The notes under the pieces were generated by a model, which saw only the letters and a program-made list of their open reading frames with translations, did no database searches and was not told where the DNA came from. Shown here piece after piece: positions 13,001 through 25,050 of a DNA stretch of 64,000 nucleotides (positions are counted from its first letter, which is position 1; every line of letters starts with the position of its first letter). Source of the stretch: Tanytarsus gracilentus (taxonomy: Eukaryota > Arthropoda > Insecta > Diptera > Chironomidae); assembly GCA_038502055.1 (NCBI GenBank), contig JAXRKN010000037.1:4092001-4156000 (forward strand), read 5' to 3'. A program made the position numbers and the translations under genes.

Positions 13001-16000
13001 CTTTTAATCGACATTTAAATGGATACTGAGTTAAATTTATTACATCAACTTTATGAACAAGCGGAAGCTTAAAAAACTTCTGATTATCAACGTCTAATGG
13101 AGTATCTTATAAAAATCGATTGATTAACTCCTCAACATTCAAGTGAATTTATGAATCCAAATTTATGTGAAGTTTTATATTGTTATAAGCGCCAAATATA
13201 ACAATCGTGAAGGTTATGAAAGATTATTAAGGAATTAAGGTTCTCACAATGAATTGTGACTTGCCAAACTTTTTCATGACTCGGAGCGCAGCTTAAGTTT
13301 AAAAATAAACCACAGAACACATCGATGATGATCAAATGTAAACAAAATTGAAACTAGATATTCAGGTAGAGTGTGACATCATTGCACCATACACTTGAGA
13401 TCGCTCTCTCGCGATGTGGTTCTTGGATTTCAGTTATACACAAAAAACCACAAGTTATTTTATTATGTGTGTAAAGGGGAAGAAGTGAAATATGATGTCA
13501 GAAAATATTGTCGGCAAATTTTTTGAGTGCTTTTCCGCGTACGAAAATAAAAAAGAGAATATTCAGTTTTCGAAATGTGCTATATAAAGATTTTCTAAAT
13601 TAATTGTAATTAAGTCAATTACTCCTCTTTTTAGTAGCTCCAAAAACGATGAAATTGCGACGACAATAATAACAGTTTTTAATAGACGATCAAAGATGAT
13701 AAATGGCCAGTCATGCGTGGGAATTGAGAGACAACGACTTGCCTTATAGACTCGAATCATTTTTTGCCACACACTCCACTTTGTCTCGGCAATCAACGAC
13801 AGTTGATTTGTTTCAACGAAATATATGTATAAATTTAAATGAGCTTTTAATTAAAATGCGCTGTATTTTCACTCTCACTAAATTTGTTCATACCAATTAA
13901 GAAAAATTTTACAACACACGATTCAATTTTATACTAGACAGTAATTCTTAGTCACCTCCGTGAAGTGATCGCGTGTGTTTGACCTCATGACTCGTCTCGC
14001 AATCTAAAGCAATTTATGCAAAGAGCTTCTGAATTTTCTATAAATGGAGTTTTCGTGCAACTTCATCAAGCCTGTGAATTGAGCATCAATTGACTTCTCT
14101 TATTTATAACACCAAATCTCTATTTATGGAATTCGAGCAAATTCATTTTTATATTCATTCTGCGCCATAACACTGGAAGCTGTTGAAAACAATTCAATTG
14201 TGTTGATGATAAAAAAATATATGTGGTTGCACTCTCGAACGACCATGCACACTTAGCAATTTAAACTGTCGATTGTAAATAAATAAATAATAATTAGCGA
14301 CTCATTAATCCTTCAGCGCGATCAATGACATGTGATAAATTTCATAATGTTCTCTCTTAAGCAATTGTTGAGTTTGTAAGCAGGTGCCAAAAATGGCAAA
14401 AAGCTGCAATTAACTTTCACGCTAAATAGATCGCTCTCTATTTGGATCTTGTCGTGCGTGGAGCATTTGTGTGGGGAATGCCACATGATACATACTGGAT
14501 TATTATTGATTTATTGACCGTTGATTTACCGGTAAAAATGAGTGTAAGGTGAATGGGTCGCCCACGCTTTTTTTTCAACATAAAAAAGTCATCCTTGTTC
14601 ACATTCACTTTGAGCTAACAAGGAGAGACAGACGCAAGACGAGAACCGGAAATACTGAAATTTGTGGCTCGACCAAGATGATTTATTAATTTTTGCCATA
14701 CAAGAGAAAGCTCAGTCTAGCGTTTAATGTGTCGTGGGTGGCCTGAGATTGTTGTTCTTCAAGAAGGTCAAATTAAAATCGAGAAAAAAGTTAAACAAAA
14801 GAATCGTCTCATGCTGATTATACTCGATTATATTTTTATGGTCGCATTTAAAAGACATAAAATACACTCAATTAATTTTTTAAAAAAATTTAAATTTTAA
14901 AACTCAAAAAACCGTTAAAAATTTGAAGCACATTCCATTCAATAAATCTCAATAATTCGTCTGTAATAAAAAGTGGACACAGCTGAAACCAACATTATAA
15001 ATTTCTTTAAAGATTTACTCTCGAGCGTTCAATATTAATTGTCCCTCAACAAACAGAAGATTGTCGCTATTGATTACCAATTTTACACTCGAGACTCAAA
15101 ATCTATTTTCTCGCTTGAGGATATCGATGTAAGGACATTTATTTAGCATCAATCTTTCTTGTGTTCACTCTTGAGAATATGAGGAAAAAAATGTAAACAT
15201 GATATTTGATGAATAGCAACAACCAAAAAGAGTCTAGGAAACGAAAAGGGATTCCATCAGAAGTCGTTGTTGTTGTTATTATTTATGTTTATTGTTATGT
15301 GATATCCAGCGTGACTTTACATAGCTTCTTTCCCCTATTTCTTCTTCTAGCAGTGACTGCAAATGTTTTTACTTCGGTTGTTTTATTGCCCTAAAGCATT
15401 TTTACTATCAAACAAAAATGTAACCCTTTTCGACTCTACGTCAAGCGTTTTTATAAAAAAGAAAGAGAGAAAAGAAATCGAATATCATCGACCTTGACAT
15501 TGATGGAGTTTCTTTTTTCGGCTAGAGAATAGATTTTTTTAGTGCGCTTCGTCATCCACTCCACATTAGATTTCATCAGTATGAAATTTATCTTGCGGTG
15601 TTAGAAGCAATAAAAAATCAACGACTTATAACGGATGATTGTTTTTATTCGTCACCGACTTTTTTATATGAGCCGGTTCACACATTTTATTTTTATATGT
15701 AGGTGGACAAATGTGCGATTAAGAGAATGTGTTCCATGTGCGATGATTTCACTAGAGCTCTATAGAGTCTGCTTAATTTGCAAAATTATAAAATGAATTA
15801 GTTTTAAAAATAAAAAATATTTTAACCCCGTTTGATTCAAAAAGTCTTTAAAGATAATAAAAAATGCTTTCTGATTATTTTTAGTCAATTTTAGTTGCAA
15901 TTGTGACCCTTTTAAAAGATAATTCAACCTTCCTCGGTATCATAAAATATTCTTTAAATGCCTCCCAAAATATGTTACAAAAAAATATTCATCCCATCCT

Positions 16001-17255
16001 TCCTCCGCTGAGTGTTCTGTATCTAAAATTCATACCGAAAAATTTCCATTTGTATGACTCGAATATTCTCATACAAATCGAATTTAGAAATGAATTCAAA
16101 ACCCTCGCGGGAGATTTTTTTTCCTTCAAAAGCCGCATTAAATTCTTTATTGTCCTCTATAAAAAGTTTCATGCATAATCTTACAAGCACATGGAATGTC
16201 GTCGACGGAAAAGCTCGCATAAAATTTCACTTTTCTTCTTCGCATTACATTTTTAGAAATTGCGTGATTATGGCGGAAGGAAAAGCATTAAATTTATAGC
16301 ATTTTATTTACCGGAGGGTGAACCGTTGGAATTGGAAATTTACAGCTAAAAAAGTTCTAGCTCTTCCTCCTTGTACAACATGTGTGCAAGCCATGTTTAA
16401 GTTTGTTAAGGAGGGAAAGATAAAAAGCTTTTGTGAGCTACGTTTAGACTAACTTTTCGATTTGATTTGCTATCATTACAGGCACGAAGAAGATGGAGTA
16501 CAAAAATCGACAATGGCATGAAAAATGCTTCTGCTGTTGTGTAAGTATTTTATTTGAGTGCTGGAACTTGAGTGAATAATAAATCAAATAATTCTAAACG
16601 CTTAAAAATCCTTGAAAACTTTTGCTATAATTTCTTTTTTCTCTTCATAGAATTGCAAATCACCAATTGGAACGAAATCGTTCATTCCTCGTGAGCAAGA
16701 TATTTATTGTACTGGGTGCTATGAAGACAAATTTGCCACTCGTTGCGTCAAGTGCCAAAAGGTAAGCAAGTTGAAAATGAAATGGCAAGACTTAAAATAG
16801 ATTGATGAACATTAAATGTGTCTTCAGGTTATCACGACTGGCGGTGTGACTTACAAGAACGACCCGTGGCATAGAGAGTGCTTTACCTGCTCGCATTGTG
16901 AGACTCCCTTGGCGGGTCAACGTTTTACAAGCCGCGACGAGAAGCCGTATTGTGCTGATTGCTTTGGTGAATTATTTGCGAAACGCTGTACCGCATGCAC
17001 TAAGCCCATTACTGGTGAGTATCGTTGATTTTTTTTAATTCAAATATCTTCTTATTTTCTGTGACTAACTTTAAATTTTTAAATTCAGGCATTGGCGGTA
17101 CACGCTTCATCTCCTTCGAGGATCGTCACTGGCACAACGATTGCTTTATCTGTGGCAGCTGTAAAACATCGCTTGTGGGCCGAGGTTTCATTACCGATGA
17201 AGAAGATGACATTATTTGTCCCGATTGTGCTAAGGCCAAGCTTATGGCATCTTAA
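7026..17255 (+). CDS. Lmpt: Four-and-a-half LIM domain protein, Limpet/FHL type (long isoform)
   Basis: Seven exons: 7026..7150, 7458..7647, 7845..8019, 16482..16540, 16651..16761, 16828..17014, 17089..17255. All phases agree and give 337 residues. After a Lys-rich leader (MTDIEIT...) come an N-terminal half LIM (WHSGHFCCWNC...) and four full LIM domains starting at CEEC, CDGC, CVKC and CTAC. Each has HxxC-F-x-C-x2-C and a late C/D zinc ligand. This half-plus-four layout defines the FHL family, and Drosophila Limpet is the insect member. LIM domains are protein-binding zinc modules; FHL proteins act as scaffolds at muscle sarcomeres and adhesions and as transcription cofactors. An 8.5-kb intron separates exons 3 and 4 and holds an alternative first exon. 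Assignment to Limpet is by architecture; the LIM identification is certain. Confidence 0.92.
8539..9370. mobile_element. Short non-autonomous element with 11-bp terminal inverted repeats
   Basis: A perfect 11-bp inverted repeat (GCGTAACCCAC at 8539-8549, its reverse complement at 9360-9370) bounds about 830 bp that is more GC-rich than its surroundings. Just inside the left end lies a (GTCC)n-like tract at 8581-8618. The middle is a tandem array with a 129-bp period. No transposase is present and I could not see a clear target-site duplication, so the true ends may lie slightly outside. A MITE-like element is the best reading. Confidence 0.6.
8781..9300. repeat. Tandem repeat, 129-bp unit (about 4 copies)
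   Basis: The marker CGTTGAACTC recurs at about 8801, 8954, 9083 and 9212, giving spacings of 153, 129 and 129 bp. The first interval carries a 24-bp insertion. Each unit also repeats CCACGGACAGCCAAAATGTCC and GGACCAGGAATC. The array lies inside the inverted-repeat element in the Limpet intron. Because 129 and 24 are multiples of three, one antisense frame stays open throughout. Confidence 0.8.
12289..12508 (+). CDS. Lmpt: Alternative first coding exon of Limpet (short isoform)
   Basis: An ATG opens a 73-codon exon (MSADILAGDLKSRLH...) that ends at a GT donor in phase 1 (ACA CCA G). That is the phase required by the acceptor at 16482, so it can replace exons 1-3. The predicted protein has 247 residues. 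It lacks the N-terminal half LIM and first LIM domain and the zinc-ligand start of the second, leaving a half LIM plus the last two full domains. The exon encodes a basic, then acidic segment with C-x5-C that does not match a LIM zinc knuckle. Base composition is less AT-rich than the surrounding intron, which supports coding. An own promoter upstream is inferred. Confidence 0.7.
12509..16481 (+). other. Large Limpet intron, second part
   Basis: AT-rich intronic sequence with A/T runs. I see no supported exon or mobile element. Small open frames (13563-13900, 15206-15394, 15903-16299) lack domains and overlap on both strands, as expected by chance. Confidence 0.5.
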
Positions 17256-20200
17256 AATTACGTGAAGTGAACAAAACACGAACACGCGCTTTCATTTGAA
17301 AATAAACGACTTTATGCAATTTTTTTTGTGAAATTTCATTTAAAAAATGAAAATTTTATTTTTTTGTAGGTTTTGAAAAATCTGAAAAACCACTTAAAAA
17401 TTTTGAAAAATTAAATTATTTTGCTATTAACACATTTAAATAAAGAAAAAATAATTAAGGTAAGAAACCAATCGTATAAAAAAAATTATCAAACGATCAA
17501 AAAAAAAAGAGAATCGAAAAGTTTTTCGTGAGTCTTAAATAAAAGAAGATTATGTATGCAAATTATATTAGCTTATCTAAATTATTCTCTGTTCGCCATT
17601 AAAGGCAAGCGACAGAGAATTAATCAATTAAGAGACAACGCACTCACAAATTAAAAATCATATGGACCGCGGGAAACATTTTCAGAAAAAAAATTATATA
17701 TTTTTTATGTTAATGATCAACATTTAAAAATAAATAAAGATAAAACTAAATTACTAATTTAACGATAGAGATGTTAATCATCACAGAAGAAGAAGTAAAA
17801 ATAGTAGGAGTGAACTTTTTAGTCAGAAATGAGAAAACAATCAAATTAACTCATAATTATGGCATTTAATAATCAAATTAACTTATTTTCATTATATCCA
17901 TATCTCTCTCTACCTTAACTCTCTTTATCACTGCTATGACGATAATACATTTTGATGAAAAATGATTGTTGATGTTTTTTCCTTTATCATTTATAAAATA
18001 TGTAAATAAAAAAAATATTTTTCTTTTGATTTTTGTGATTTTATTTTTTTTAGATTTAATTAAAATAGACATCATCATTAATTTTGATTATGACATTGAG
18101 ATTTTTTATATGGTTTTTTGATGTGATTGCTGTGAAAAAGTAATTTTATTAAGGGAAAATCTTGTACACAAAAATTGCATGTTTCAGTTTCAACGGCCTA
18201 CATTCACTAAAGTTGCCTTTTAAAGCGGTTCACGAAAGAGGATAAAAGTTCTTCGTGTTTACAAAAATGAATTGGTTAATTATAGTAAGATGAATTAAAT
18301 TTAGTTTGGCAGAAAATGTTCGAAAGAATTTGAAAAGAGCTCAATGTAAAGTTCTCTTAGGTGTAGGTAGGATAAAATTTTTGTTCGGAATGGTCATTTT
18401 GGATATTTTTGTCACTTTGTCTCGCGATTAATTTTAGTAATTAATGTTTTCTGATTTAAATAAAATGGCAGCTTTATTGAAACAAAAACATATTATTTAA
18501 ACGATGATAATCCCTTAAAATGATTCATGAGAGATCTTAAATGTAAATTTAGCTTCCCAAAAGTGCTTTTGCCGATCATTCAAATGAAAAGCCCATCGTG
18601 AAAATAAAAAGAAGAAATTATTTAATGTGTGAGAAAATTGTCATGAGATTTGTGGCCTTTTATGTTCAATATCTTTAGAAATTCTATAAGAAAAAAAACA
18701 CAACTATTTATCTTCATCATTGTTCAACTCGAGGAAAATGAAATAATTATTTTAAAAATCATAGTCATGTAAAAAAGTATAAACTAAAAAATTAAATATA
18801 AAATTATTAAAAAAATATTCAATTTTTCTTAGTTTTTGTAATTTTAACGACAGTTTTCAGCATCCTGAATTTTCACTTTGCAGCTTTCCACAGATTCTCA
18901 AATGTTTGAGCTTTTAATTTGAAATTTTTTCAACGGTTTTTTTGAGCTTTTTATTAAAGCTTTTCATTTTCCGGCTCTCGTGAAAAATAAATAAATAAAA
19001 ATGCAATTTTATCTATTCTGATTTATTAATAAGTGAATAATTCATCGAAAAACGACTGAACTGAATTGTTTAAAATAATAATAATTGCAGTGAAAAACTC
19101 ATTCATGAGAGAAATCATCCCAAAATAGAACAAACAAAAACTCCTGATTGATGCCAAAGTGCATTTGCCTAATTAAAAAAGATACAAAATTCAATCATTT
19201 GTGATTTGGTCCGGAGAGCAATAATGTATAAATCATGATCACGATATTTGCTGACATAATTAACGTTCACATTAATTACATTTGTAAATTCAACAAAATT
19301 TTGGTTTTACAATTTAATTAAAATTGTTTATTAGCGTGATAAATTAAACTTTTAATTGAATTTGAGAAATGTTAAAATTTCATTGAAGTTGAAATATTTT
19401 TGATAACACTGCGGATAAAATTTAATTGTGATGATATTAAATAATTAAAAGTTTATGCGAGAGTCCGAAAATTAATCGCTAAAAAATCATATTAATTGCA
19501 AATAATTTGCACGCAAGTTATTTCTGTCGCCCCCCAAAATTTATTATGGATTATTATCACACGCAATTTATATGTATGCATGATATTAAATTCATTGCCA
19601 CTTTATACTTTAATTAATTCCATATCATCATCGTGTCTCCTGGCACTCGTCGAGTGTATGTTGAGTTCAGTTTTTTTTTAATTTTAATTTTCAGCCAGTT
19701 TGTCTGTCACCACAGATGATGCACACACGCGATCGATATCTCATGATAAAAAAGTCCAATCGACAAAAATTCTCTCTTAAATATTCCAAAAAAGTCATTT
19801 ATTAAAATCGCTCGAGAGCATCCTCGTGCGAGTGACGTGTTTGAAGAGAGAAAAAGATAAAAGTGTTATTGAATTTGATAAAAAATAATATCATAAAGTG
19901 ACTCGTTTGAGTTTAAATAAACTTTCAAAAAAATTCCTAAAATTTTGCAATGGAAAAATTTAAAAAATGCAAAACTAAAAACAGCAAAATTATTTTTCAT
20001 AAACAAATTTTCCAACTTTTAAGCTTTTTTTTTCATTTGAATTCTTAACTCGCAAACAGTTGAGATTTCTATTTCTGTCAGTATAACTGTTTGCATGTGT
20101 TCATTTTACTCAACTGAATTTTCTCTTTCATTCTTTTTCGCTCGATAAATAATTCTTGAAATTTGTTAAATAAAAATTAAGGCTGAAAATTCTTTTGAGT

Positions 20201-21698
20201 GCTCATGGGAAATAAGAAAGTGTTGATTTAACCTCATGAAATGAGCGAGGCAAAGAAATATAAGCTCTAACATAGAGAAACAGTCATAAAAGAAAAATGG
20301 CATTTAAGTTTAATTAGTTTGATGATTTATGATTTATGCAAAGCTTATGTAAATATTTAATGTCATTCTCTTGTTGTCGTTTCATCGTCACCGACGTAGA
20401 AACTTCCGTTGAATATCTTCAAAATTTCATTCAAGAAGGAATTTTCACTTAAAGGAAAAATTTTTTGATACGGCAAATGAGTTTTAAGTAATTTTTTTTG
20501 TCTTCCTTTAAACTCACGAATGTTCGTCACGTTCTAAAGCGCTTCATCAACGTTCTCAAATAAGAGTGGAAGAAATCCCGAAAATTGAAATTTATATGCA
20601 CATTGCTTTAAGGAGGAAGGAAGAGCATAATTTAATAGATCGAATTCCTCACAAATCTCGTTTTGTGTTTTTATTGTTGAGTGAGCGATAAAAATTGTCT
20701 AAATGAATTATTGCCTTTTTCATCGCTGCATCAACAACATTTTCTCCCATTCATCGTCATGTACATTTCATTCTTAAGAGTTCTGCATGGTTTGCGTCTC
20801 CTTGGTAACTCCAACGCGCTACCTCTCAGTCATCAATCAATCAATCAATCAATTCATCGTCATGTACATTTCATTCATTCATCTCAGACATTGTGGCCTC
20901 TTTCTCTCTCTCGCTCGCACATATTTATCAAAAAATTAAACTTTAGGCATTAGTCACTTTAACTCTCGGGAAATTAAATAAGCATAAAAAGCTCTCCGCT
21001 CGGGGTTTTCATGATGTTTTTAGCCAAATGAGTATGTGTTTGATATTAAATTGTTTGCGTTCACCTGCTACCCTCGCTTGTTTTGCAATTAAATAATCTT
21101 GTGTTTGTGTGCCAGAGAGGATTGAGTAAAATTTTTAGGAAACATGATTCTAAAAAAATATAAAAAGTCTCAAATCATTGAAATAAGTTTATAAAATTTC
21201 ACATTTTTACGAATCCTTCCTATAAGGTTTCAATTAAACAAACATAAAAGAATTTAGTCATAAAGCAGTGAGCAAAATTTCATGAAAAGATTTTTCAACA
21301 GGAAAATTTGTTTAAAGGAAGGCATAGAAAAAATGTATGCATTCACATATGAGCCTTTTTGCTGATGAAATTTGTTTATGCTTCGTTCTATTTGAGTAAT
21401 TGCACAAATTTTGTGAAACGAATGTAATTGAAAAGAAAAGCTTTGAGGTTAGAGAAAAAATTTGATTGTAAAAAACTGAAAAATACTTTTAAATAAATTA
21501 TAAAAATTTCACTCTTTAATTCAATTCTAATCGAGTATATAATGGTTCCTTTTTGTACCTTTTGATTTGAGCGAGTTATAGAAAAAATAGGAGAAAAATG
21601 TTTCAGGTTTAAAAAATTAATGAAAAGTCACTGAAATTTCTCCCTAAGACGGTGGAATTATAAAATTTGGGCGATTTGTCGACTTTTGCTCGATGAGT
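17256..21698. other. Intergenic region downstream of Limpet
   Basis: It begins with the Limpet 3' UTR; AATAAA hexamers occur near 17300 and 17440. The rest is AT-rich with poly-A/T runs and a short (TCAA)n tract near 20832-20852. No convincing gene is seen on either strand. Confidence 0.5.
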
Positions 21699-22859
21699 TT
21701 ACAATGTTGTTTTGAGGATAATTTCCGGAAAGTGGCTTGAACAAGCGTCGAGAACTTTTGCCTTCAAAGCAGCTCCAAGATTTTGCCACTTTGGAGTTGC
21801 CTTTAAGCTATGAAAGTTCCTTAAATAATTTTATTTTAGATTAATGATTATTAAAAAAATCTTAAATTGTACTCACTTCAAAATACACGACAACGCTTTT
21901 CCTTCGAGCTCAGTGAGTTCCAATCTAACTGAAGTCTTAAAAATATCCAAGATATTTTCAACACTGCTCAATTGGTTAGAAAGCGTATCAACACACTGGA
22001 GTTGAAGTTCTGGCAAGTCAAACTTTACAGCAGCCGGATACACTTTGTCAATGAATTTAATATCGCTAAGATTTGCATTTCCAGTGTAAATGTGTTTAAG
22101 AACTTCTTTGAGTGTTGGCGAGTCGACATCATTAAACTCTTGAATTTTCTTTCGTTGGACTTTCATGGCGTTCAAAATACTCTTGAATTCTTCAGATTTC
22201 TTCATCAAAAGAATTTGGTGTGCATGAACTTTGACTCCATCACTGCACTTAAATGATACATCACTAGCAGCTTCCATGTTGAGATATTCAGCAAAAGTCT
22301 CTCGAACCACATTAGATTTGATGGGAGATTTCTGTTCTTCAGCTTCTTTTGGTGTGAATTGCAACTGCAAAAATAAAATATTTGAAAAATTATTTTAAAT
22401 TTAATATATTAATTATCGTTACCTGAATCTTCAAAGTAATCGATTTGGTATTGTTAACATCGGCTCTCAACATCACCAAAAGATCTTCCAAAGCCATAAA
22501 CTCAGAGAAACCATAGCCAAATTCGATAATTTTATAGTCGAATAATGCAAAATGTTCTTCTTCCTTTGATTCAATCTTACATTTAAAGTAGATGGTAAAA
22601 TCTTGTTCGATACTCGGTGACTCTTTGCACAAAAAAATTTGAATTTTACCGTCTTTGTAATAAATTTCAAAGCACCTAAACCACAAATAATTAATAAAAA
22701 TAACTTTAAATAATTTAATTACCATTTAAGAATTGATCCGCAAACATGGACGTGAAATCCAGGACTTATTATCCGATTATTAAGGTTCACTTTCTTCAAA
22801 TTTTCTTCAGTGCAGTTCTGGATGATCCACTGGATGTTATGGATGTTTGTTGTTGTCAT
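21699..22859 (-). CDS. MATH-BTB protein (TDPOZ/SPOP-like), 4 exons
   Basis: Exons on the minus strand: 22723..22859, 22423..22675, 21877..22364, 21699..21807, giving 328 residues with consistent phases. The first two exons form a diverged MATH/TRAF-like domain, ending in the typical pattern YGFSEFMALEDLL. The third encodes a BTB domain: SDVSFKCSDGVKVHAHQILL, then EVLKHIYTG. The last gives a short helical tail resembling a reduced BACK region. SPOP-type proteins are substrate adaptors for Cullin-3 ubiquitin ligases: MATH binds the target and BTB binds Cul3. At the end of exon 3 an in-frame TGA overlaps a good donor (GTGAGTA), so the short form could stop at 21873. I prefer the spliced form because the added 35 residues extend the helical tail. 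The MATH part is weakly conserved, suggesting a fast-evolving family copy. Confidence 0.82.
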
Positions 22860-25050
22860 TTTCTAGCAAAAAAAAACAAAAAATAGCTTTTTAATCAATA
22901 TTTGAACAAATTATACATAGATTTGATTCTTTCTTACCTTTCCTTGCGATTAACTAGTATGTTAAGCGAAAAAAGTTTAATAACTTGTTCAAAATCTCTT
23001 GTAAATTGCAATATTTCTTAAATTTATTAAAATTCGATTTTTTGTTTTAAAAGACGCGATTTAAACTTAAAAATACGTTACAAAAAACTTTCAATCGATT
23101 TTAATTTAAAATAATTATGTAGACTCCTCAGAGTGAATCACTTTTACTTAAACCTTTTTAAATAACATATATGAAAGCTTCGTGAGGCATATAAGCTTTT
23201 TAAAGATGATTAAATTTGAAAAGATTTCACGAAACGGTTCATTAAATTTAGACTCACGATATGAAGCAAAATTTATTGCATACGTAAATTTAAATATGTG
23301 ATGATATCAAATGAGTTATGCACAATTTCCTATCTCGCACACTTGCAAAATCAGGCAAAATCAACTTTTAGATACATGTGAGATCAATATCGCACCAACG
23401 CAGCGTAGAATATCGCTTATAAATTGCCTTCGATCGAATAAAATTGAATTTATGAAATCAAAATGCATCGTCATCATCAATTGCAGCAATTTTTTCGCCA
23501 ACGAAATGATTTGGAAAATTTTTCACGGGAAATTAAATTAAAAAATGATTTTTTTTACTCCTGAAGTCATTTGGAAATTTAATTGACACACATCAAATTT
23601 TAGATTAAATCAAAAAAATGCAACTTTAAAGCTATTTGATTTATTAAGTGAAATGATTCCTAAAAATTCATAAAGAGCGAATAATTTGCGGTTATGTTAG
23701 GGACTCACTTTTCTATGCACATAACTCATTCGAAATGCATGCAGATAACTTGATATAGTACAACACTGTACACTCCATGTGTGTGTGTGCATGCATTCTG
23801 CGAGTCATGAATTTCAATAATGAATGGCAAGTTTTGATGGAGTGCGAACTTTTTTTTATGAAAGTCCCAAAAATGGTTAAGCAAATAACAAATAATAAAT
23901 ACAAAGAGCGCTTTTTCAATTTTAATTAATATTTATTCGCTGTTTTTTTATAGGTCAATAAAGTCTACAATAATAAGTTGAAAATGTCTTTTTTACACTT
24001 TTGTTTTGGTAAAAATTTTAATAAACAGAGAACTATTTGTGAGTAGTTTTGCATCCGAAAAAATTTCCATCTATAATTTGTTAATTTATTTGTTGATTAT
24101 GTTTAACTTGCTTCTATCTCACTAAAATTCGAAATAGCAAATACAACTCAAATATGTGAAAGTTCATGAATAATTTCAAATTCTCTGGAATATTTTTTAA
24201 TCAAATTATTTCTTCCTGGTCATGGCACACATTAATTGTATTCAGAAAATTTATTATTTGGATATGAAAAAATTATTTCTTTAAGTTTGATTTAAAAATT
24301 AAAACTTAGAAGTTGAAACTTTATTAACATAATTGACAACATGATATCGACAGATTTTGCTACTTTTTTAAATGTCTCTAAAATCTGCTAACGTGTTTAT
24401 AGATTTTCAATTATAAAATGAGGTGTAAATTGATAAAAAATAACAAATTAAATTTTTAAAAACTTTATTTTAAATGAAATTTAAATCGCTCAAAATTTTA
24501 ATTAAATCAAAATTCAAAGAAAAGAACCACCAGAGTACAAACCGTTAAAAAATTAATTGGTATTCACATGTGTTTTTACTTTTGAACACAATCATGTTGG
24601 TTTAATGAAGAATTGTGACATCATCACTGTGTCATTAATTAATTATCGATAAATACAAAATTGATTGATTATTTTTTAATTTTCTCTATGGAAATTGATT
24701 TTTGTTAAACATTATTAAATTGTCATTTGTCAAAATTGATTTGATTTTTTTTGAAGTCGAAATAATTACATAAAACGTGTTTCAATTATCACTTAAGAGG
24801 TTTAATGCATCAAATTTCGAATAATTATAATTAGCAATTTTACAAGCAAATATTTGAAATTTAAGTGATTGGGATTAATTTAAAAAAATTGATGAAATCT
24901 TAAAGTTTTCCATCCCTTGCTTGTTAAAATGCTCTTACTCATCAGTTTGTTATCTTAGATAATTTATCGCTCATTGAAATTCGTATAATTAATTAAGATT
25001 CGTTTGTTTAAGTGTGTTTGAGGATTTTATCAATGTCAATATGAAAATTT
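22860..25050. other. Intergenic region between the MATH-BTB and peroxidasin genes
   Basis: Very AT-rich. It holds the upstream region of the MATH-BTB gene and the 3' flank of peroxidasin. I see no exon, repeat or RNA gene that I can support. Confidence 0.45.
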
